Assembly (NCBI GenBank): GCA_963921825.1
Contig: OY997594.1
Span: forward strand, 10,297,001 to 10,361,000
Direction: 5' to 3'
DNA from: Erodium maritimum
Lineage: Eukaryota > Streptophyta > Magnoliopsida > Geraniales > Geraniaceae
Length of the DNA: 64,000 bases
Shown one piece after another: positions 12,337 to 22,835 of this stretch. The notes beneath the pieces are model-generated. The model made no database searches and was not told the DNA's origin. It was given only the letters and a program-made list of their open reading frames with translations. Position numbers and translations under genes: made by a program. Position 1 is the first letter of the stretch. Every line of letters begins with the position of its first letter.

Positions 12337-12442
12337 AGCTTCAGGAATCAGAGGTAGACGACGAGCTAGGACTAGGGAGGAGGACCTTGCAGGTCGAACA
12401 CGAAGAGCGATTCAGAGGAAGTAGGTTCGCGATTCAGACGAG

Positions 12443-15400
12443 ATGAGGAGGGTAAGTGTTCTCAATCGATTTCGATAGTTAGGGTTTCGGAGTAGGAAAA
12501 AACTGCTTCGTTTATTTGTTTCAACGATTAAGGCGACTAATTTACAGTGTGTAAGGCTTTAGGAATCTGATTTTTAGGGTTTAGGGTTTTGATTTTAGGT
12601 TTCCATTTGTTTGTTTGAAGGAATTAGGGATCAATTCTGTTGTAAATGGTTTGTTTTGATTCCGTATATGTGCAGAAACGTGGTGCTGTAAAACCAAATC
12701 GTTTTGCTGCTGATGATCCCTTTCTTCTTCAACCTTTTTGTGTTGAACTGCATTTTGGGGGCAGTTTTGTGGGAGATGATAATAGGTATGAGGGGGGTTC
12801 TGTACGAGTTTTTCTTGTCCGTGAGGATGAATGTAGCTTCTACAAACTGTCCTACTTAGTGCATGAGGTAGGATGTGAGCCCACAAGTACCCTGCACTTT
12901 AAAGAAAGAAATGTAGTTAGGACTATGGTAAACGATGATAAGTGTGTAGGTAGATGGTTGAAGAGGTACAAAGGTACAAGGGCAGCTAGGAAGTTGTATG
13001 TAATAGATGGAGAACCACCACTATATATGGTGTCTCCGAGTGGGGTTATCTTGGGAGGGAGTGAGGCAAAGAAGAATGAGACTATAGGTTTACAAGTGAT
13101 GAAACCGAAGGAGAGGCAGAAACTGTATGAGGATGAGAACGAATATTTCTCTAGGAAAGGTCTTATTCATATGATAAAACATGGGCATAAGCTAGACAAA
13201 TTCTCCATGTTGGATGGAAGGAGGATTATTCAGGTGGTTCCAAGTGACAGTGAAGAAGAGGGCTTGGATGGAGGTCATGGCCAGAGGGGAAGTTTTTTTG
13301 GTATGAAAAAAGTTTACTCTTTATTTTTGTATTATGATATTATGTGTTACGAACCATAAAAATGTACAATTTTAATTTGTAATGTGATGTTGTTTGTAGG
13401 ATATGATAGTGATCTTGAAGATGAGTATGATAGTGATGGAGAAGCAGAGTATGGGTGTGGTGGTAGGGAAGGAGAAGCAGATTATGGGTGTGGTGGTAGG
13501 GATGAAGAAGAAGCCCATGCCAATGATGGTACTGATGAAGCAGCAGAATCTGAAGAAGTGTATGTCCATTTTGGTAGTGATGAAGAAGGTGATGTTGGCA
13601 TTGCTGGAGAGGAGGTCCAAGATGATGGGAATGGTGAAGATGAGGTCCATGATGAAGATCATGGAAATGCTGAAGATGAGGTCCATGATGCAGATCATGG
13701 AAATGCTGAAGATGAAATGGGTATGTAAATGACATTAGTATTGGAAGTTACTCTTCAATTTTGATGTTCATTACTTTTGATGCACTTAATATTTGGTAAC
13801 ATGTTCATATCATTTATGTAGGAAATGATAAAGATGAGTTTATTCAGGATGTAGATAACAGTATGGGGAAGGAGGCAATTGAGGAAGAAGTGCCCAGTGA
13901 GGTACCGTCTACTGAAGGAGGAGGGCAAACCAAAACAACGACAAATGAGGAAGAAGACCTAATTAGGAAGGAACGTAAGAGGAAAGGCAAAGCCCCATTA
14001 ACTGAAGAGGATGAGGAAGAGATGAATGAAGCAGCAAGGGAAGAGATGAATGACGATGAAGACGCAAATATGGGTAAGAAGCATATTCTGCTTTGTTGTT
14101 ATGAATTCATTACATTTAGGTATGTAACTGATATTCAGATGGTTTTGTGTACAGAAGATGAAGATGATGATGGTTTGTGTAACGGATGTTCTGAGACATT
14201 AGGTGTTCACGTCTGATAGGCAGAAGGTAAGTTGTCCTCTATATTTTTCATTCATACTGCATACTTACTTGTTTCCCATACCCAATGTAATAACACTGTG
14301 CTTCTTCCATGTAGGGGTTGCTGTCCCTGTTCAAAGAGTGGTTGCCCAACACAGAACACCGATTCTGCTTGAGGCATATGTACGAGAACTGGGTCCTCAA
14401 GTTCAAAGATGCAGAATTAGACTCACTCCTCTACGGATGTGCGAAAGCTTCATCTGTAGAGAGGTTTGAGCAACGAATGGAGGAGCTGAAGAGGCTGAAT
14501 GAGGATGCCCACAACTGGCTACGGGATATTGTCCCATCAGGTTGGTCCAAGGCATTTTATTCAAGTAGGGCTAGTAGTGACATTCAAGTAAATTCCATGA
14601 GTGAGTGTTTCAACAACTGGATGAGGAAGGGTAGGTCTAAGAGTATTTTAGATCTTTGTGAGTTTTATAGGCTTAAGTTGATGAAAATGTTCTTCAAGAG
14701 GAGTCACAAGTTTGATGAACCAAGTAGTACCCTCACACCTTATGCAATTACAATCCTAGAAGAGAACAAAGTTAAGAGTACTGAGTGTGAAGCAATTAAT
14801 AGTGAGGACTTAATCTTTGAGGTTAAGGAGGGTGAAAGGAACTACATTGTGGACATGATAGAGGAGAAATGTTCATGTAGGTCTTGGTTGTTATGTAGGA
14901 TACCCTGTAGGCATGCAATTGCTGCATTAGTACATCTTAGGGTTGAACCAGAGGAGTATGTGAGTGACTACTACTATGTGAAGACCTATAAGACCATTTA
15001 CTCACACTATATCCAGCCCCTGCCAAGTAGGGATGATTGGCCACTCATCCCACACTACCCCAAGGTTTTACCACCAATTGTGCAAATCCCACCTGGTAGA
15101 CCTAGGAGTAGGAGGGTTAAATCCAAGGCTGAAAAAATAATTGCAAATGCTAAAGTAAAGTCCAAGGTCATGAAGTGCTTTGTGTGTGGTGGGAAGGGGT
15201 ATAATTCTCGAACATGTTCTGCGAAAGACCATGGGGAGAGTAAGGCCAAAAGGAAAGTCAGAAAAGGGAAAAAATCTGGCCACACTACTACAGAGGATGA
15301 GTTTGCAGAGTTGATGGCTAACAGAAAGAGGAAGGTCGAGGAGAACTTGCATAAGAAGCGGAAAAGAGAGTGCTTTAAGGAGGAAATTGAAAAAAAGAGG

Positions 15401-16111
15401 CATGCTGCTCTTGAAAAGTTGAACAAGAGGAGGAAACATACCAAGGATAAACAGGTATGAAACTGTCATAACAATCCTTGCTGAATTTTTGCATTCCATG
15501 GTGAACCTTTGAAACCTTGGCTTTCTTCATATTCATTGTAGGTTGACACAACCACACCAGCTACGATGGGAAGTCAAACAGGTAGTCCACCTACTGTTGG
15601 CTTAGCTCAAGCTGACCTTCACCAAAGCAGACAAAAGAATCAGGTATTAAACTGTCATTCCAATAACTTAAATGTTCTAACCTTTTATGCTTGGATACAA
15701 TATGTAGATGGGTATGAATCTGACATACCATGATTTGTTCTGCAAACTGCTATGGGAAGTGAATCAGGTACTCCTGCTACATCACAACACCCACTTGGTA
15801 TTGGCTTAGCACAATCTGAGGTCAACAACACAAGTCAGAGCAATCAGGTATGAAACTGTCATACAAACCTTACCTTACCTGTTATGAACTGTCTGCTACC
15901 ATTCATATGGATTTAGTTGCTGAAATTTTCAATTCCTTGCTCAAATCTTCTGCTGTAGAGCCCCTTTGTGTCTCTGAGAGGACAAGAATCTGGGACAACA
16001 AGAACTGAGGATGCCCAATTTGTGAGAGGACAAAGAGGCAGAGGAAGGGGGAGAGTACGAGGAAGAGGAAGGGGAAGAGGACCTTCAAGGAAACCCACCT
16101 CTTCCACATGA
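12443..16111 (+). pseudogene. mudrA-like MULE transposase, internal deletion derivative
   Basis: A likely first exon is ATG AGG AGG at 12443-12451 with donor GTAAGT, spliced to 12676 in phase; ATG 12646 is the alternative start. The N-terminal MULE domain (FCVELHFGGSF, KLYVIDGEPPLYMVSPSG) ends at 13300. Acidic exons 13400-13720 and 13822-14074 follow. From VFTSDRQK (exon end 14226) the reading resumes at 14315 with GLLSLFKEWLPNTEHRFCLRHMY, then a SWIM zinc finger (CSCRSWLLCRIPCRH) and a knuckle CFVCGGKGYNSRTC in which the usual His is Tyr. The last exon ends in an RG-rich tail at 16109-16111. The block between the acidic linker and SDRQK, normally holding the first catalytic Asp residues, is absent, and the frame is unclear around 14075-14210. 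No catalysis is expected. Confidence 0.88.
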
Positions 16112-16431
16112 TCTGCAGTAGCCCCTCCTCCTTGGATTCCTTAGGGTTTGTGGGATTTGTTTTGTGGCTGTGGTAGGAATATGTCAACTTTTGGGAGAAT
16201 GGGTATTTTTTGGAATTTTGTGGTGGTTGTAGAAGTAATTAATGTGGAAAGTAACTTGTGCACATGTATGATGGGGACAAGGACACAGGGTGTAAGGCTT
16301 TATAGCCTTTTTGTTTTGGATGGATGAACACAACACCTTTCTTATGCACACTTTCAATGCTATATTTTACCAACATTTAAATTTGTGAATGAGTTCTGAT
16401 TTTCAAATGACCAATATACCTTGCAGGTAAA

Positions 16432-16716
16432 CAATTTCTGTGTGAATGAGTTTTGGACATTAGGTTTGTGGCACACAAACAGATGGGTCATGTCAAAATG
16501 TCAGAAAACTACTAGTTTCAGATTAGTACCCATCATCAAATTCAACAACCAGGCCAGTTCCATTCCCCTTTCTTTCAAATACCAAGTAGTACCCTCACAC
16601 CTTATACAATTTTTGTGTGAATGAGTTTTGGACATTAGGTTTGTGGCACACAAACAGATGGGTCATGTCAAAATGTAAGAAAAATACTAGTTTCAGATTA
16701 GTACCCATCATCAAAT
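16432..16716. repeat. 110-bp direct duplication with a copied piece of transposase exon
   Basis: 16432-16541 and 16607-16716 are the same sequence with about three mismatches. Between them, 16581-16611 matches transposase exon 14719-14749 at 30 of 31 bases. The copied piece and the second repeat overlap in CAATT. Confidence 0.85.
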
Positions 16717-16911
16717 ACCAACTTTCATATTAATACCCATCTACAAATTGAACACAAGTAGGCACATTCCATTCACATTTCCTTAACATACCAACTTCAA
16801 ATTCATATTAATGTACAACTTCAACACAAGGACAACAATTTCATTCCAATTCACTTACAATACCAAATGTCTGATACAACCCATGACCTAATACAAGGAA
16901 TTCATTACATT

Positions 16912-17491
16912 TTACCTAAGACAATACAAAACAAGTCCTACAATGATGAACAACACAGCAATTAAATTTCGGGGGATGTCTTTCTTCAGATCCACCTCCA
17001 TCCTCATCCTTAAATTGATTTCTTCTTTTCCAGGTACAGGAACCCCAGCAATATTGCACGGCTCTTCATCAATCCAGCAGAAAAACTTGCACTTCCATCC
17101 ACGTTATGAACAACATTTACCAAAAATTAGCCTCAAATATTGAAAAACCCTAAATTTCACATAAGTTCAATAAGATTTCCCAGAGATTAGCTCCCAAATT
17201 TGTAAAACCCTAATTTTCACACAAATTGATTAACACAATACTTATTTCAGATATGAACGACCCTTACCAGAAATTACCCCCAAAAAGTGTAAAACCCTAA
17301 TTTCACAGAAGTTGAATAACACCAAAATTGGTTGAGCTTACACTGTACATCCCACAGCCACCAAACCTTCTTCCAGGGTTATCCTTCGTCCTCGAGGTTT
17401 GTATGGCTGCTGGAACTCCACAGTAGCAGTACAACTCCTCAATCTTCATGTTCCGAAACCCAGAACTGGCGCCCTTTGATTTCATCGACAT
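16912..17491 (-). CDS. GRF zinc-finger protein with C-terminal membrane helix, carried by the MULE
   Basis: Exon 1 is 17491-17342 and exon 2 is 17091-16912; the intron runs from GTAAGC to an AG at 17093-17092 and joins in phase 0. The 109-aa product starts MSMKSKGASSGF. It has a GRF-type zinc finger: CYCG (Cys22, Cys24), then TSRTKDNPGRRFGGC (Cys46), then CKFFCWID (Cys51, Cys55). Near the C-terminus is a hydrophobic segment (LIAVLFIIVGLVLYCL). GRF fingers bind nucleic acid in other proteins; small plant proteins of this build (for example At4g04775-like) have no firm function. The frame is whole, with no stop or shift. It occupies the place of mudrB in MuDR-like elements. It could be a captured host gene or a standing part of this transposon family. 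Confidence 0.8.
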
Positions 17492-17538
17492 CCAGGCTTC
17501 GTCTTCGCGGTGCAAGCTGCTCCTCCTTCTCAATCAAC

Positions 17539-17872
17539 CGTCGTCTTCCTCTGCAACATGCTCCTCCTTCGTCTTCGTGTTCGTGTGTCTGACAGAGTGA
17601 GAGAGTGAAGAGAGTGAGAGAGTGAAGCGAGGGTCGTGTCTGAGAGAGGAAATAACATAAATTAGGGAGGAGGGTATAATGGACCTTTCAACTCATCAAC
17701 TGGCACATGAGGGGCACGTGTGGCCTGTTTCCGTCCAAAATTTGACGTTGTAAGCGTTTGGGTACTCATATGAAAGACAAAGTATGTTTTGGGTACTAAA
17801 CTGTCGCAAAGAATTTTCAGGGTACTCGGATGAAAATCAAGTATTTTTAGGGTACTCGGATGATAATAACCC
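17539..17872. repeat. Right terminal inverted repeat of the MULE
   Basis: Inverted copy of 12014-12336 with about seven substitutions. Relative to the left copy it has an extra tandem piece of about 21 bp (CACTCTCT motif) and one fewer GAAGAC repeat. It is expected to hold the promoter of the leftward GRF gene. Confidence 0.9.
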
Positions 17873-17881
17873 TTATAAGTA

Positions 17882-18200
17882 TTTACTTATTAATTCCTTT
17901 TAAGAAAAGGATGATTTACATACAATTTTTTGTGCCTTTAGAGTTCTGCGCATCTTCTCTCTAAAAAACTTCGTCATCAGTTTCTTTAAGGTTTCCTCTG
18001 CAGCGCTTTGTTTTGCGTTCCTCTCATGCTCTGCCCTATGAAGACTACCATGTCAACTTCCAACGTAACTCTAGTTCTCAACGTTACTATTGCGCCGCCC
18101 ATCAACCACGTGTTGTCTTCCTTGCACCATGATGTCCCAATTCACGCCACATCATCGTCGAAGACCCTTCATATCATGCCATAGGCCCTACCGAGAGAGT
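17882..18200. other. Intergenic relic
   Basis: Between the MULE target duplication and the first solo LTR. No gene recognised. Confidence 0.4.
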
Positions 18201-18205
18201 TTATA

Positions 18206-20986
18206 TGTAAAGACGTGGGTTTTTATTTCAATAATTTATTGTTGGGAACGTCGTTGGGTTGGGGAACGAGTCGAATTTTGGATCGACTTCAAAAAAAAAA
18301 GGAAAGGGTTTTGGGCTGGGTCAGGCCAGACCCACGTCTTGGGCCAGAGCAGACCCAGCCCGCTTTCAGCACGCGAGCTCATCAGGCCCAAGCCACGCGC
18401 GACTAACCCTAACCCTCTAACGCTTCAGCTCCAATTTTTGGCACGACTCCCAAAGCGCGTCCCTCTCTCTCTCGTTCCTCTTCTCTCTCGCGAACAATCT
18501 CATATCGTTGCCGCCCTTCTTCTCCGACCACCTCCACCTTTCTTCTTCCTTCTCCTCCTTCTTCTTCTCCTTCTTCTGCTTCCACCCGTGACAAAGCCCC
18601 ACCACCTGAAACCCTCTTCCTTCCCTTCTTCTTCCTCGAACCAGAGCAAAACCTAGCCCCATCTTCGGTCCGAGCTCCGCCACGCCTTCAACCGTGAAAA
18701 TCAACCACGGTGAGCTTCGTCCCGAGCTGTTTCCCCTTTCCCTCTACCCTTCACCTGAAAATCGCGAGTCTTCGAGCTCATTTTGAGCTGGGTCTGACCG
18801 GAGAGGAACGCCGGAGAGGAACGCCGCCAGATCTGGCTTTTCCACGCCGGCGAGCCTCTAACGCCGCCAGATCTGGTCGGAGGCACCGGGGTTCACTCCA
18901 GCGACTATTCCCCGTCTTCCCCTCGCAACCTGACGTCGTCCACCGCCATAGCAAGACCGGGAGCTCGCCGCCGTCGTACTCGACCTCGCAGTGCTCGGAC
19001 AGACTAGAACCCTAGTGGGACTGGGCCTTGGGCCAAGAGTGGTATCGGGCCAGGGTCCACCTCGGGCCAGTTAGGCCTTGGGCCAGACTGGACCCTGGTT
19101 GAGCCTTGGGCCGGGCCGGGCCTTGGTCAGGCCCAGATCCGTTAGGGCGAGTCCGGACTCGGGCTTGGACTGGGTTCTGGACCGAGTCTGGAGCCGGGTT
19201 CGGGTCGGTCCTGGGTCCGGTCGGGCCTGGGTTCTGGACCGGGTCGGATTCGGGTCTGGTTCTCGGATCCGGTCGAACATTAATTATTTAATTAATTTAA
19301 TTAATTAAACTTTATTTTGGACTAAAATCAAATAACTCAAGGACTTATCAGTTAAATTAAAAGGCGAACTAGTTAATTTAGAGGACTGCTCTTTCTGGAC
19401 CCGGACTGATTTTGGACTTTAACTGTTAAAACCCAGACTTGGACTTCGCCCGAGAAGACCGGAGTTAAGCCAGGACGTCAGCAGCTAGGAGACGCAGCTG
19501 TTGTTATCGTCTTGAGGTAGGGAAAAGCCGCAAACACCACTCCTGATTTAAGAACTGCTAATAGCATGCCTATAGGATAATTAATAACCGGAAATGTCCT
19601 ACTTTGCATATAGGATGTGATTCACTAGAATACCTGTATTTTAATTACAATAATAAACGGACGAGTCTTAGTATGCATATAGGACGGCTTTGAATAGGGT
19701 ATTCTTATAACATGCGAACGACCTACGAGCAATGTCGTGCCGTAGGTGTTGGGATGTTGTGTTGGTAGAATGGTCATGTCGAGCCTTAGGATTGCGTGCT
19801 GATTGTATTATTGTTGTTTGTTCACCTAAATACCGATGCATGTTCCTTCTTAGGTTGAGATAAGAGTCAAACTAGTTTAATTAAATTATGATGATCGTGA
19901 TGTGAACGGGTGTTCCGTGTTTAGCCTGATTGATTGATTGAATGAACGTTTGTGTGCAATTGGTTGTGATGTCGGATGTGATCGGGTGAGTGATAGACTA
20001 GTGATACGTGGTTGGTAAGTCAAAGTGGTAAGCTTGATCTACTATGGTATGTGTGACTGTGTTACGTGTGTTATGCTTTCGGGTGTTTTCGAGTGTGCAC
20101 CCCGAGGGGGTAATCCGGGAAGATACCTAGGCCGATGTGCGGTTCCGGTATGGTATATGATTATAGACCCCAATGTGCGTTACCGGGAAGACGTCTAGGT
20201 CGATGTGCGTTTCCGGTATGGCGTGTGACTGTTCACCCCGAGGGGGTAGTCCGGAAAGATATCTAGGCCGATGTGCATTTCCAGTATGATATGTTACTGG
20301 TTACTGGTTTCGTCCCGATGATTTGTGGTCCTTTGGAGACATTTCCGGGGTCTCTGACGATACGCATTCTGAGGGAATTCTTCGGGAAGTCCTGACGGCA
20401 TGTGCCTCCTCTAGACCGAGGGGCAATCTGATATGATGTACCGATCAGTGTACGGATCAGGGTCATGGGTTGATATTTATCATTTCGATATTTTTTATGC
20501 TTCTTTAACTTAATTAGTTCCTCGTTACACTTGTTATCTCTGCATAGATATCTCTGAGTGTTGCCTTTTCTAAATTGTTATGATTCTTGTAATTCTTATT
20601 TAATTTTTGTGGTTACCTGTATTAATCAGTTTTACTGTTAAAACGGGGGTCTCTTAATCTTTTACTTTTTCCTACTGAGCGAAAACTCACCCCCTTCGTG
20701 TTTACTGTTGTTTTACAGGTTTCTTGGCAGAGTAGGTTGTAGGACGTCTCAGGGCTCGGGAGCTTACTGAAGGTCTGGGAGTTATCTTATTAGAGACGTA
20801 CTTTCTTCTGTTTGTTTTAAAAAAACATGTTGTTGTTATTATATTTTGAGATTCTGACTTGTTAGTTGGCTTCGAATTATACTTTTATCAGAGTTTTTGT
20901 GTTTAAAGTTTATTGTAGTGATTGTTATTTAACTTCTTTTAAGATCACGTCTCGAGTCCGGTCAAAACCGGATTTGGGGCGTGACA
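18206..20986 (+). mobile_element. Solo LTR of an LTR retrotransposon (probably Ty3/gypsy type)
   Basis: Begins TGTAAAGACG and ends GGGGCGTGACA. It is flanked by TTATA at 18201-18205 and 20987-20991, the five-base duplication of LTR elements. At 2.8 kb it is a long LTR. A conserved-looking motif GAGCGAAAACTCACCCCC lies near 20676. No internal gag or pol sequence is attached, so it is a solo LTR left by recombination between two LTRs. Solo LTRs cannot be dated from a pair; the exact duplication suggests moderate age. Confidence 0.8.
20095..20290. repeat. Tandem repeats inside solo LTR 1
   Basis: Units containing CACCCCGAGGGGGTA, GGAAGAT and GGCCGATGTGCG recur three times in variant form. Confidence 0.7.
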
Positions 20987-20991
20987 TTATA

Positions 20992-21294
20992 AAACAGGCT
21001 CGACCAAAGAAAAGGAGGCACTTTCCGCCTCTCCCATCTCCTTGCTCACCGCCAGTATCGTCCACGTTTGTCCCCTCTTCTTTCTCACCACTAGCGTCAT
21101 CCACGACTGCCCTATCTCCTTACTTGTACCAATGTCTCCCACGCCTTTTCATGCCGTAACACATCTGGGAACACATGAGCTTGAACCCACAGCTCCCATC
21201 ACTTAGATTAGTTGTGCCACGGGCCATGAGGCACAAAGATCCTTCCTGACCTCCTCCTATAGATCCCGTTCTCAAATCCCTCCCTCAATCATTG
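20992..21294. other. Spacer between the two solo LTRs
   Basis: About 300 bp without a recognised gene. Together with 17882-18200 and the sequence right of 24505 it appears to be the older DNA into which both LTR elements inserted. Confidence 0.5.
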
Positions 21295-21904
21295 TTCTTT
21301 GTCACGCCCCAATTTCAGTGAACCGAACTCGGGACGCAAACATTTAAAAACATACAAACACTTGAAACCTGTTTTGAATAAACACTTTAAAATCTCCATT
21401 TAGTTAATCAAAATAATATTTACAACTCAAAAATAAGTCCCAACAAGTGGACAAAGTACAAGGTATCCGTCACTAGACTCAAAAGATAAAAACCCGGACT
21501 CCGCTCCTAGCTCCACAAACTTCGAGAGCTCACCGAGTCCGTCATGTGATCAGTACTTGTAGGAAAAGCAGCTAGGGGTGAGCGTTCGCTCACCACCACA
21601 GATAACAGACTGACTACGGCATAATTAGCAGACAATGCCGGTAACACCCACAACAAACTCAACTCCGGGGATCACTGTCCCCAACCCAAGTACTCCGACT
21701 GAACACACACCCACAGTTACCTTCCTTGACCAACTCGACACCCTGACACGTAAAGTAGACCCGACACAACGATCACGACCTCTTCCAAGGACTCAAACGA
21801 AAGCTACGCAACATCAAACAAGATCACAAAGGATCGCACACCAAACAAGATCACAAAGGATCGCATACCAGCTGCTCAGTAACCTCTCCCACTCACACGA
21901 ACAC

Positions 21905-22124
21905 GGATCAGGCTAGCCAATGAATGCTTACAACCTGTGATACTCAAACTCGGACCAGGCCAGCCAAAGAATGCTTGCAACCTGTTGATACTCAAACTGT
22001 ATCAGGCCAGCCAAAGAATGCTTGCAACCTGTTGATACTTAAACTGTGTCAGGCCAGCCAAAGAATGCTTGCAACCTGTTGATACTCGAACACGGTCAAG
22101 CCAGCCAAAGAATGCTTGCAACCT
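21905..22124. repeat. ~47-bp tandem repeat in solo LTR 2
   Basis: About four and a half units built on GCCAGCCAAAGAATGCTTGC followed by AACCTGTTGATACTC. Confidence 0.85.
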
Positions 22125-22204
22125 ACCGGGATCCGCAACCACAATCACAAGCACAATCACAATCACAAGCAAGTTCAACAACCAGTAACAAGACCAGTTC
22201 AACA

Positions 22205-22835
22205 CTCCACAGGCACTCATGGCCACATAAGACACCGACAGTAAAACACGGACTCAACAACCCCAAACCATTCACGGGCACTCACGGCCACCCAAGACAC
22301 ACTAACAGTAACTCACGGGCTCAACAACCCCACGGGCACTCACGGCCTCCCAAGACACACCAACAGTAACTCACGGGCTCAACAACCCCACGACACTCAC
22401 GGCCACTCACGACACCAACAACAAAGTAACACGGCTTCAACAACCCAACGGCACTCACGGCCACCCAAGACACCAATAATAAAGTAACACGGGTTCAACA
22501 ACCCAACGGGCCCTCATGGCCACCCAAGACACCAACGGTAAAGTACGGGTTCACAACCCCACGGGCACTCACGGCCACCCAAAACACCACTAATAAAGTA
22601 ACACGGGTTCAACCACCCAACAGGCACTCATGGCCTCCCAAGACTCGACGATAATAACACGGCTCTCATGGCCACCCAAACTCAATAATAACAACACTGG
22701 CTCTTATGGCCACCCAAACTCAATAATAATAACACGGGCTCTCATGGCCACCCAAACTCCATAATAATAACACGAGCTCTCATGGCCACCCAAACTCAAC
22801 AATAATACACGGGCTCTCATGGCCACCCAAGACAC
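22205..22835. repeat. Two linked tandem repeat arrays in solo LTR 2
   Basis: Units of about 60 bp with GGCACTCACGGCCACCCAAG and CAACAACCCCAC give way near 22650 to shorter units of about 40 bp with GGCTCTCATGGCCACCC and AATAATAATAACAC. The second looks derived from the first. Confidence 0.85.

Larger units (their letters stand above)
12014..17872 (+). mobile_element. Mutator-like element (MULE) with long TIRs, two convergent genes
   Basis: The element starts GGGTTATTATCATCCGAGTA and ends with the reverse complement of the same sequence. The terminal inverted repeats are about 330 bp and roughly 97% alike by eye. It is flanked by nine-base duplications TTTTAAGTA (12005-12013) and TTATAAGTA (17873-17881), one mismatch apart; nine bases is the Mutator standard. 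A mudrA-type gene runs rightward and a GRF zinc-finger gene runs leftward, so both start just inside a TIR and meet tail to tail. The transposase lacks its catalytic part, so the element is non-autonomous, but everything else is well preserved, which points to fairly recent activity. Confidence 0.93.

Noticed and set aside
13340-13735. His-rich open frames on the minus strand
   Set aside because: Shadow of the acidic Asp/Glu-rich exon of the MULE transposase on the other strand.
18400-18420. Telomere-like CTAACCCTAACCCT
   Set aside because: Only about two units, no array; common in plant 5' leaders and chance sequence.
20866-21159. Open frame across the right end of solo LTR 1
   Set aside because: It spans the LTR end and the spacer, starts in non-coding repeat DNA and has no recognisable domain.
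22002-22235. Hydrophobic minus-strand frame at 22 kb
   Set aside because: It reads through the 47-bp tandem repeats of solo LTR 2 and repeats the same peptide; no evidence for a gene.
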